NCBI GenBank assembly: GCA_964510375.1 | Contig: CAZEBR010000008.1 | Location: 1 to 48,356 of the forward strand | Source of the DNA: CAYLJV01 sp964510375 | Lineage (GTDB): Archaea; Hadarchaeota; Hadarchaeia; Hadarchaeales; JAGGTB01 | Direction of reading: 5' to 3' | DNA: 48,356 nt | Shown: in pieces, positions 42,227 to 48,356 of the stretch | How the letters are laid out: each line of letters starts with the position of its first letter | Position numbering within the stretch: position 1 is the first letter of the stretch | Notes under the pieces: model-generated | The model's database searches: none | What the model was told of the DNA's origin: nothing | The model's input: the letters and a program-made list of their open reading frames with translations, nothing else | Made by a program: the position numbers and the translations under genes

Positions 42227-43069
42227 ATGTTACGGGAAGAGACGAAAAAAATTCTCGACGAGTACAATATTAGGCTGGACAAGGAACAGGGACAGTCACA
42301 CTTGGTCGACGAAGGGGTGCTGAAAAGGATTGTAGACTACGGGCAAATCTCGTCCTCCGATGTGGTTCTTGAAATAGGCCCGGGAATAGGTAATTTGACC
42401 TCTTTTCTCGTCGAGAGGGCCGCCCGGGTGATAGCGGTGGAGAAGGACGTGAGACTCGCGAGAATACTTCGCGAGAGGTTCAGGGACGAGTCCAACCTGA
42501 GAATAAAAAACAAAGATGTCCTGAACATAGATCTCCCTGATTTCGACAAGGTGGTCTCAAATTTACCCTATTCCATATCTTCCCCAATCACCTTCAAGCT
42601 GCTTGAAAGGGGGTTTGACACGGGCGTCTTGACCTACCAGAAGGAATTCGCGGAGAGATTAACAGCCGAACCGGGGTCTCCAAACTACAGTCGCCTGACG
42701 GTGAACGTTTATTATCAGGGAGAAGCGGAAATTCTGGAGGATATACCCCGGAGTGCCTTCATTCCCGAACCCGAGGTGAGGTCGTCTATCATCCGAATAA
42801 AGACGAGAGAAAATCCATTTGAGGTAAATAACGAGAAAAGGTTCCTTTCGACAGTCAGAGGCGCCTTCCAGCACCGCAGACAAAAGATTAGAAACAGTTT
42901 ATACCATTCTTTCGAAGAAATATTCCCGGAAATTTCGGCCGCCAAAAAAGAAAAGAGAGAAATTATCGATAACTCGATTCCCGACGAGCTGGCTAACGCA
43001 CGTGCAGGAGAGATACCTCCCGAAAAATTCGCCGCTATCGCCGATTCACTCGAAGAAGCCGCCGACTGA
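42227..43069 (+). CDS. rsmA: rRNA adenine dimethyltransferase (KsgA/Dim1)
   Basis: The 280 residues begin with LDKEQGQSHLVDEGVLKRIV, where family members usually read GQNFL/GQHFL, followed by the SAM site VLEIGPGIGNLT, VIAVEKD, and the catalytic NLPYSISSPI. A C-terminal rRNA-binding helical domain follows (FQHRRQKIRNSL). It dimethylates two adjacent adenosines near the 3' end of 16S rRNA. It is divergent from the SWIM gene with 40 bases between starts, and its stop is one base from the convergent RCK gene. Confidence 0.93.
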   Translation: MLREETKKILDEYNIRLDKEQGQSHLVDEGVLKRIVDYGQISSSDVVLEIGPGIGNLTSFLVERAARVIAVEKDVRLARILRERFRDESNLRIKNKDVLNIDLPDFDKVVSNLPYSISSPITFKLLERGFDTGVLTYQKEFAERLTAEPGSPNYSRLTVNVYYQGEAEILEDIPRSAFIPEPEVRSSIIRIKTRENPFEVNNEKRFLSTVRGAFQHRRQKIRNSLYHSFEEIFPEISAAKKEKREIIDNSIPDELANARAGEIPPEKFAAIADSLEEAAD

Positions 43070-43070
43070 A

Positions 43071-43817
43071 CTATTCTTCTTCCTCTTCCCTCTCCCCAGG
43101 CAACTCTTCCATCGACGCCAGTTCCCTAAGCTCTTCTATCTGAGACAATGTGCCCATGACAATCAGAACATCCCCGGCCTCGATCCCCTGCTCGACCTTA
43201 GGGTTCGTCATCAAATCGTCGTTCCTCTTTATCCCGATAACTGAGGCGCCCGTTTTCTCCCTTATCCCCGACTCCTGTATCGTCCTCCCGTCCAGAGCCT
43301 TATTTTCAGGGACCTCTATCGAGCCGGCCCTCCAGACATCGCCCATCATCAATTGATCGTAAAGGCTGGTAATCTCGGGATGCAGGTAGGACCTAGCCAT
43401 CTTCCTCCCTCCCTCGTTGTCGGGGAGCACGACCTCCTCGGCGCCGGCCCTTCGAAGGTGTTTTTCCGACTCCGAAGATTCTGCCTTCGCGACTATCCTT
43501 ATATCATCGTTTAGGTCCTTGGAACTCAGTGTTAGCAAGATATTGTCCGAATCCCTCGGTAAGACGGCAAACAGCCCCCTCGCCCTGGCTACACCTGCCT
43601 CCTCCAAGCCCCTTTCCTTCGTGGCTTCCCCACCGCTGTAATTTATTTCATGCCTGATGCCCTTCAAAGCCTCTTCGCTTTCATCTCTTCCAACCAAATC
43701 CTCATTCCCGAGGGCCTGTTTTTGAGTACCACCCCTACCGTTCCCTCCATAACCACAATTAATAAGGTGATCTTCACAATCCTCAAAGGTTTTTCCTTCC
43801 GGTTCGCCCTCATCCAT
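43071..43817 (-). CDS. Standalone RCK/TrkA-type protein with an atypical N-domain
   Basis: The 248 residues contain an RCK_N-like region (about 17-140) and a TrkA_C domain (about 160-235, IEVPENKALDGRTIQESGIREKTGASVIGIKRNDDL). There is no ion-channel pore: no membrane helix is encoded and there is no room upstream. The N-domain keeps a glycine pattern (NCGYGGNGRGG) and a good second half (RARGLFAVLPRDSDNILLTL, RIVAKAESSESEKHLRRAGAEEVVLPD). But the segment between, QKQALGNEDLVGRDESEEALKGIRHEINYSGGEATKERG, has lost the hydrophobic second strand that normally ends in the nucleotide-binding acid. It probably gates or regulates a cation transporter encoded elsewhere. Confidence 0.75.
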   Translation of the reverse strand: MDEGEPEGKTFEDCEDHLINCGYGGNGRGGTQKQALGNEDLVGRDESEEALKGIRHEINYSGGEATKERGLEEAGVARARGLFAVLPRDSDNILLTLSSKDLNDDIRIVAKAESSESEKHLRRAGAEEVVLPDNEGGRKMARSYLHPEITSLYDQLMMGDVWRAGSIEVPENKALDGRTIQESGIREKTGASVIGIKRNDDLMTNPKVEQGIEAGDVLIVMGTLSQIEELRELASMEELPGEREEEEE

Positions 43818-43953
43818 TTTAACTCCCCAAAAGCCGTTCTATTTCCTAATAAATACTAATTAAAAATATAGATTCCGGAAGAGAAAATGAAAATTCAAAA
43901 GAATTCTCGACTAACTTTCATCGAAAGTATTGGATTAGAAGGAAGGGATCTAA

Positions 43954-45981
43954 ATGAAACTGATAGTGGCGGAAAAACCGTCCGCCGCCGAAAGAATCGC
44001 AAAGTCCGTGTCCCCCTCGAGAGTGAAGGAGAAAAAGTGGGGAAAGGTCCGTTACTACGAATTCGACGAAAACGGAAGTAAGGTAGTCGTGGTGCCCTGC
44101 GCCGGACACCTTTTCGGACTGGCGACGGACCGGGAGGGTTACCCCGTCCTATTCGCGAGATACGAGCCCATGTTCGAGACCGACGACGAGGCCGACTACA
44201 CGAAGGAGTACATCGACCTAATCTCGAACATCGGAGAGGACGCCGAAGAATTCGTCGCAGCGGCCGACTACGACACTGAGGGATCCGTCATAGCGTACAA
44301 CGCTCTCCGGTTCTGTCTCTCCTCCGAAGTCCCAAAACAGGCAAAGCGCATGAAATTTTCATCCCTCACGATGAGCGAACTCCGGAGAGCTTACCGGAAC
44401 CTCAGCGAGGAGCTCGACTGGGGAATGGTCCACGCGGGTCTCGCGAGGGCCTACATGGACTTCATCTGGGGCCTCACGACCTCGAGGGCGCTCACGGAGT
44501 CATTGAAGAAGGCCGACGAATACGGAACGCTTTCCGCGGGGCGAGTCCAGACGCCGACCTTGGACATGCTGGCGGAGCGGGAGCGGGAAATCCAAGATTT
44601 CGAACCCGAACCTTACTGGATAGTAGAAATATCGATTGAAGTCAATGACAAGGAATTCAGCGTTACGACCGACAAAATCTGGGAGAAGGATAAAGCGAAC
44701 AAGCTAACCAAACGGTACAGAGGTAGGAAAGCCCTCGTAACTTCTTTCGAGGAAGAGGTACGAAACAGATATCCTCCCCACCCGTTCAACCTGTCCGATC
44801 TTCAGTCGGAAGGTAGTTCAAAACTCGGCTATTCGCCAGCAAAAATACAGTCGATAGCCCAAGACCTCTACGACAGAGCCCTCATCAGTTACCCCAGGAC
44901 GTCATCACAAAAACTTCCTCCGGGACTCAACACGAAAAAGATCATAGAGAAGCTGAAGAAAAACTCGACGCTGAAATCTGCCGCCGAAAGGGTACTATCC
45001 TTGGATAAACTGGAACCGAACGAGGGAAGCAAGGAAGATCCCGCCCACCCCTGCATATACCCCACCAGGACGCCGAATGAGGAACTGAGCGAGGAGATGT
45101 GGAACGTCTACGAGCTGATCTCCCGGAGATTCCTCGCCACCTTTGGGAGACCGGCAAAAATAATGTCTCAAAAAATTGGACTTTCTATAGGGAACCACGA
45201 ATTTGAAGCTAACGGGCGGTACTACACCGACAATGGCTGGCTGGAAATTTATGATCGGTTCTCCAGCAAAAACGAGGAACCCCTACCCAAGCTGGAGGCG
45301 GGGGATAAAGTCAATCCCGAGAAGGTCGAGACACTGGAAAGAAAGACCAAGCCTCCTCGAAGGTACACGAAGAGTTCCATAATCAAGGAGATGGAAAAGA
45401 AAGAAATAGGGACAAAAGCCACGAGGGCTCCCATAGTGGAAAAACTCAAGGACAGGGATTACATCAGGGGCAAACGAAAATTGGAAGTTACAAAGCTCGG
45501 ATTGGCCGTTTCTAAATCACTAAAGAATCACGTACCGGAGCTTACCAGCGAGAATTTAACTAGAGAATTCGAAGCCAAGATGGACGAGATAAGAAATGGA
45601 GACAAAAGACACTCAAAGGTCGTGAATAAGGCCAGAAACAAACTAAAGACAATATCCAAGGAATTTGAGAAAAATGAGAAAGAGATAGGTGAGACTTTGG
45701 CTAAAGCCAAGAAAGAAGTAGAGAAAAAAATGAAGGAAGAAAAATCCCTCGGTGATTGCCCGGAATGTGGAGAGGGTCAGATTCTCGTGAAAAAAACTGA
45801 GGACGGGAATAAGTTCGCCGGGTGCGATCAGTACCCCGACTGCAAAAATAGTTATTCCGTTCCCCAAAAGCATTTTCGAATACTGAAATCCACTTGCGAC
45901 GACTGCGGACTGCGACTGCTCTCTTTGAAGGGGGAGTACGGGAGGTTCCACCTTTGTATAAAGTGCGGACCCACCGATTAG
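43954..45981 (+). CDS. topA: DNA topoisomerase I (type IA)
   Basis: The 675 residues have the TOPRIM domain KLIVAEKPSAAERIA with D105-x-D107-x-E109 in AADYDTEGS, and the catalytic tyrosine Y313 in ALISYPRTSSQKL. The AGRVQTPTLDML segment and the winged-helix region follow. The C-terminal tail carries zinc knuckles CPECG, the CDQYPDCKNS topoisomerase zinc-finger pattern, CDDCG and CIKCG. It relaxes negative supercoils. GGAAGGGAT lies six bases before the ATG, and a TATA-like ATTAAAAATATAG lies about 90 bases before. Confidence 0.94.
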   Translation: MKLIVAEKPSAAERIAKSVSPSRVKEKKWGKVRYYEFDENGSKVVVVPCAGHLFGLATDREGYPVLFARYEPMFETDDEADYTKEYIDLISNIGEDAEEFVAAADYDTEGSVIAYNALRFCLSSEVPKQAKRMKFSSLTMSELRRAYRNLSEELDWGMVHAGLARAYMDFIWGLTTSRALTESLKKADEYGTLSAGRVQTPTLDMLAEREREIQDFEPEPYWIVEISIEVNDKEFSVTTDKIWEKDKANKLTKRYRGRKALVTSFEEEVRNRYPPHPFNLSDLQSEGSSKLGYSPAKIQSIAQDLYDRALISYPRTSSQKLPPGLNTKKIIEKLKKNSTLKSAAERVLSLDKLEPNEGSKEDPAHPCIYPTRTPNEELSEEMWNVYELISRRFLATFGRPAKIMSQKIGLSIGNHEFEANGRYYTDNGWLEIYDRFSSKNEEPLPKLEAGDKVNPEKVETLERKTKPPRRYTKSSIIKEMEKKEIGTKATRAPIVEKLKDRDYIRGKRKLEVTKLGLAVSKSLKNHVPELTSENLTREFEAKMDEIRNGDKRHSKVVNKARNKLKTISKEFEKNEKEIGETLAKAKKEVEKKMKEEKSLGDCPECGEGQILVKKTEDGNKFAGCDQYPDCKNSYSVPQKHFRILKSTCDDCGLRLLSLKGEYGRFHLCIKCGPTD

Positions 45982-46006
45982 CTCCCCGAAACAAAAATTA
46001 TTCATT

Positions 46007-46315
46007 TCAAGGTTGCGGAGTCTTCACGACCAAAATCTTGGCCTCACTCTCCGAATTATTTTTCACTGAGTGAGGTATATCGGCGGGACTCAAAGCTATA
46101 TTCCCCTCTGGAACGACCTCCTTTTCTTCGCCAACTTTGATTTCCGCCTCTCCTTCGACCACATGGAAGAACACATCGACTGGAGTTTCGTGCACCGGCA
46201 ACCCCTGCCCGGGCTCAAAGGCTAGCAAAACCACCTCGACTTCGTCCTTCTGTATCAATTTGTGGGGTTTGAACTCTTCAGATGATTCTATGGAGTCCAA
46301 ATCTATTATTTCCAA
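46007..46315 (-). CDS. Small cupin-domain protein
   Basis: The 102 residues have the double-stranded beta-helix motif LLAFEPGQGLPVHETPVDVFFHVVEGEAEIKVGEEKEVVPEGNIALSPADIPHSVKN. One histidine is kept in each cupin motif (VHE, FFHV, IPHS), so a metal site is possible though not canonical. It is the last gene of the TetR/permease operon, two bases after the Fe-S permease stop, and could be a sensor or enzyme for the transported compound. Confidence 0.85.
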   Translation of the reverse strand: MEIIDLDSIESSEEFKPHKLIQKDEVEVVLLAFEPGQGLPVHETPVDVFFHVVEGEAEIKVGEEKEVVPEGNIALSPADIPHSVKNNSESEAKILVVKTPQP

Positions 46316-46317
46316 AA

Positions 46318-47043
46318 TTATTCACCTCCCTCTAAATCGTTCTTTTGTAATATCTGGGATATTGAATTTTGCACATTATCTCCTCCGGGCTTGCATACGT
46401 CCGCTTCAGCCTTTCCGTCCGCTATGGCCTCGGCGCATTCTTTGCAGTTGTCATATCCGCAAGATCCACAGTTGTGTCCCGGCAACTCGCCCAGAATTTC
46501 TTGGACCATCTCCCCCGTCTCGCCTATTTCGGAGATGATGTCCTCCCTGTCTACAATTTTACCGGTGAGGTACCCAATGGCGAGTATCGCCGGAATTGTG
46601 AGCGACCATCTGGCGAGCGCAAAGCTCAGGCCCAAGAACTGGATTTCGACCAAAAGTATCGGGATCTTGGCCACGGCCCACGTGCTTAAAAGCACGGTTA
46701 TATTGGCTACGCTCGCTCCTTTACGAAGCAATGATTGTGTTATCGGAAAACCGGCGTAGATCGGACCTGCCGAGACGGTTCCGAGTGAAAATGACGCAAA
46801 CTTTCCTTTGATCCCGGATTTGGAACCGAAGGTGCTCATGATGGTTTCCCGCGGCACCCAGACTTCCAACATCCCGGTAAGTATCAGAACAGGCGGGAAG
46901 ACCTGTAACATCTCCCGGATATAAATCCATGCCGTGTTGAGTGTCTCCAAGAACATATCTTGATTTACCAAAAATACGATTAGGTATATCACCAGAGCAA
47001 CGAGAAGTATACGGTTATCTTTGAGACGGTCCTTCAGACTCAC
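46318..47043 (-). CDS. Permease half (DUF318/ArsP-like) fused to a 4Fe-4S domain
   Basis: The 241 residues have about five membrane helices from residue 11 to 165, including FASFSLGTVSAGPIYAGFPITQSLLRKGASVANITVLLSTWAV, which resembles the conserved permease core of DUF318 without its cysteines. A cytoplasmic tail with CGSCGYDNCKECAEAIADGKAEADVCKPGG has the C-x2-C-x4-C-x16-C pattern of the RnfB/CdhE-type 4Fe-4S domain (PF04060) plus one extra cysteine. It overlaps the upstream half-permease by four bases. The link of transport to a redox cluster is unusual. The substrate is unknown. Confidence 0.75.
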   Translation of the reverse strand: MSLKDRLKDNRILLVALVIYLIVFLVNQDMFLETLNTAWIYIREMLQVFPPVLILTGMLEVWVPRETIMSTFGSKSGIKGKFASFSLGTVSAGPIYAGFPITQSLLRKGASVANITVLLSTWAVAKIPILLVEIQFLGLSFALARWSLTIPAILAIGYLTGKIVDREDIISEIGETGEMVQEILGELPGHNCGSCGYDNCKECAEAIADGKAEADVCKPGGDNVQNSISQILQKNDLEGGE

Positions 47044-47522
47044 AGTATCACCATCATTCCGAGAGCGATCAGTAGCGCAAAGATGAAGCTGAGGACATTC
47101 CTCACCAGCGTGTATTTCTTACCAAAGTGTTCAATTTCCACCGGAAGGGTGGCAAACCCGACCATGGTGAGCGTAGTTATGAAACCGGCGGCAACCACTA
47201 TGTGCGCACCTTCAGCAATAAGATCTGCAGCCAAGGGCATAGCCACGAACTTGGGAAGAATCAAAACCGTTCCCATCAAAGCGCCGTAAACGCTACTCAA
47301 GAAAACGTTAGCTCCTCCAAGTAGAGATTCGATGGTGCCTTGTGGGACGAGAGTAAAGAATAAAGCCACGAGCAATAGGAGGCCGAAGATTTCGCCCCCT
47401 ACATTCAAAAACATTCCCTTGGAAACTTCGAGACTCTGCTTAGTTTTTTCACTGTCCTTCAGAGCGGACCAACCAAGCAACAGCAAAGCAACCGGGATTA
47501 GTACTAAAACGAATATGTTCAT
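47040..47522 (-). CDS. Permease half (DUF318/ArsP-like), partner of the Fe-S permease
   Basis: The 160 residues are almost entirely membrane: helices about 2-19, 42-62, 72-92, 105-127 and 138-158. Core stretch GALMGTVLILPKFVAMPLAADLIAEGAHIVVAAGFITTLTMVGFATLPVEIEHFG resembles the first half of two-part permeases. It overlaps TetR (upstream) and the Fe-S permease (downstream) by four bases each, so the two halves are probably made together and assemble as a heteromer in place of the usual single chain of about 300 residues. Confidence 0.72.
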   Translation of the reverse strand: MNIFVLVLIPVALLLLGWSALKDSEKTKQSLEVSKGMFLNVGGEIFGLLLLVALFFTLVPQGTIESLLGGANVFLSSVYGALMGTVLILPKFVAMPLAADLIAEGAHIVVAAGFITTLTMVGFATLPVEIEHFGKKYTLVRNVLSFIFALLIALGMMVIL

Positions 47523-48136
47523 TTAGATTTCCTCGCTTCCACGAGTCCCCTGTACAGTTTCCACAGCTCGTCCACCTGACCTTCCAGCGACTTTTCCCCG
47601 CCGCTAAGAGACCAGAAAAGTATCTGAGACTGGATCATCCCGAAGTAAAAGGTAAACGCAGCATCCAGATTGAGGTCTTCTCTAATCTGACCTTCTTCGA
47701 TCCCCTCCACAAGCAAATCCTTGAAAATATTCCTATATTCGGAGATGACATTGAAGAGGGCGTCACGGAGATCCTCCTCGTTGAAGTGAACTTCGTCGGA
47801 AAACAAGAGACGCGTAACGCCCGGATTTTCTCTTATAAACCTCATGTGGGTTTCGAGCACTTTTCGCAATTTGGCCAGATTACCATCAGAATCAGCTTTC
47901 TCTATCGATTCGGTCAGTGACTCAAGCAACTCTTCTCCCGCGGTTTTAATTGTAGCTCTGACCACCTCTTTCTTGTTGGAAAAGTGTTTATAGAGAGCGG
48001 CCTCTGAAAAACCGACCCTATCGGCTATCTGCTTTGTTCTGAGCGATTCTATTCCCTTTTCCCCTATCAGGTCAAGGGCCGAATTGACTATTTCCTTTTT
48101 CCGCTCCGATGTGGTCTTTCGTGGTATCTCGATCAC
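47519..48136 (-). CDS. TetR/AcrR-family transcription repressor
   Basis: The 205 residues have an N-terminal TetR helix-turn-helix (RKKEIVNSALDLIGEKGIESLRTKQIADRVGFSEAALYKHFSNKKEVV) and an all-helical ligand domain. It is the first gene of the tight operon with the split permease and cupin. The palindrome at 48140-48157 begins four bases before its ATG, and a TATA-like TTTAAAAG lies near 48166-48173. The predicted start falls in the palindrome, so autorepression and ligand-driven induction of the whole operon are likely. Confidence 0.93.
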   Translation of the reverse strand: MIEIPRKTTSERKKEIVNSALDLIGEKGIESLRTKQIADRVGFSEAALYKHFSNKKEVVRATIKTAGEELLESLTESIEKADSDGNLAKLRKVLETHMRFIRENPGVTRLLFSDEVHFNEEDLRDALFNVISEYRNIFKDLLVEGIEEGQIREDLNLDAAFTFYFGMIQSQILFWSLSGGEKSLEGQVDELWKLYRGLVEARKSK

Positions 48137-48139
48137 CTA

Positions 48140-48157
48140 AGTTAGTAATTACTAACT
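48140..48157. promoter_or_regulatory. TetR operator, perfect 18-bp palindrome
   Basis: AGTTAGTAATTACTAACT is its own reverse complement and is extended by AACTT on the right. It lies between the TATA-like element (48166-48173) and the TetR ATG (48136), covering the expected transcript start. Confidence 0.8.
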
Positions 48158-48308
48158 AACTTATTCTTTTAAATGCTTGGGAATTTTGTTGTCAGCACAT
48201 AAGTCAGAGAAAAAACATCTCTCGATTACCCGGAAAAATAACGGCTACCATAAATCCCGAACGGAAAATCTGAATACTACTGAATTAACTTAAATCAAAC
48301 AGTGGAGA

Positions 48309-48356
48309 TGGTGCGGGGAGTGGGATTTGAACCCACGACAACCGCATCTTCAGTGC
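48309..48356 (-). tRNA. tRNA-Phe (GAA), 3' part, runs off the window
   Basis: On the minus strand the visible part holds the anticodon loop CTGAAGA with stem GCA/TGC (anticodon GAA, Phe), followed by TTGTC, T arm GTGGG-TTCAAAT-CCCAC, the acceptor strand TCCCCGC, discriminator A and an encoded CCA (48309-48311). The D arm and 5' acceptor strand lie beyond base 48356. CCA is encoded here but not in tRNA-Arg at 378-449. Confidence 0.85.

Noticed and set aside
43887..44081. Plus-strand 64-codon frame before and inside topA
   Set aside because: It overlaps the start of topA in another frame, while topA has a strong ribosome-binding site at its own ATG.
1..48356. CRISPR arrays, insertion sequences, rRNA genes or prophage
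   Set aside because: No regularly spaced repeats, transposase genes, terminal inverted repeats, rRNA or phage genes were seen. The only mobile element recognised is the atpA intein.

Overview
The window reads as a euryarchaeal chromosome segment. Supporting genes are aEF1-beta, the archaeal-type SAM synthetase, a complete A-type ATP synthase set, the archaeal mevalonate trio (thiolase, DUF35, HMG-CoA synthase), the archaeal ATPase partner of HypA, UPF0216/DUF61, and TATA boxes about 26 bp upstream of expected transcript starts. Most proteins are very rich in Glu and Asp, which suggests a salt-in halophile. An FprA flavodiiron protein, nickel genes and acetyl-CoA synthetase would fit a methanogen-related hypersaline lineage, but no methanogenesis gene is present and the lineage is not proven. 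Two runs of N (8923-8932 and 10443-10617) show that this is a scaffolded assembly.

Layout. 1-1204: end of an endonuclease V gene, tRNA-Arg(GCG), a zinc-ribbon protein, aEF1-beta and an unassigned structured RNA candidate. 1271-7280: a compact eight-gene histidine operon (PHP phosphatase, hisC, G, A, B, D, E, I) without hisH or hisF. 7395-8095: glutaredoxin plus ferredoxin:thioredoxin reductase catalytic subunit. 8334-9704: DUF72 and DUF61 genes flanking a candidate C/D box sRNA. 9756-21306: all nine A-ATP synthase subunits. Rotor, catalytic and membrane genes lie on the minus strand, while the two peripheral-stalk genes (atpH, atpE) lie separately on the plus strand. atpA carries a 523-residue intein, and an unknown membrane protein is coupled to atpC. 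21373-24142: secD and secF. 24370-27802: mevalonate entry operon and a linked HTH regulator. 27900-29757: a CBS-HTH regulator divergent from SAM synthetase.

29751-33835: CinA-like protein, Lrp regulator, several small proteins and FprA. 33888-35871: tandem DtxR-type operators, a DtxR regulator and a metal ABC transporter (ATPase and permease, no binding protein). 36266-38587: nickel genes (HypA, Mrp/HypB-like ATPase, NikR) and an HD hydrolase. 38597-40670: acetyl-CoA synthetase behind a perfect palindromic operator. 41167-45981: endonuclease III, a small SWIM protein, KsgA, a standalone RCK protein with an unusual Rossmann half, and topoisomerase I. 46007-48157: a tight TetR, half-permease, half-permease with 4Fe-4S domain, cupin operon with an 18-bp palindromic operator. 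The window ends inside a tRNA-Phe gene.

The best candidates for something undescribed are the TetR/split-permease/Fe-S/cupin operon, the structured RNA at about 1060-1204, the candidate C/D sRNA at 9161-9234, and the small membrane protein inside the ATP synthase cluster.
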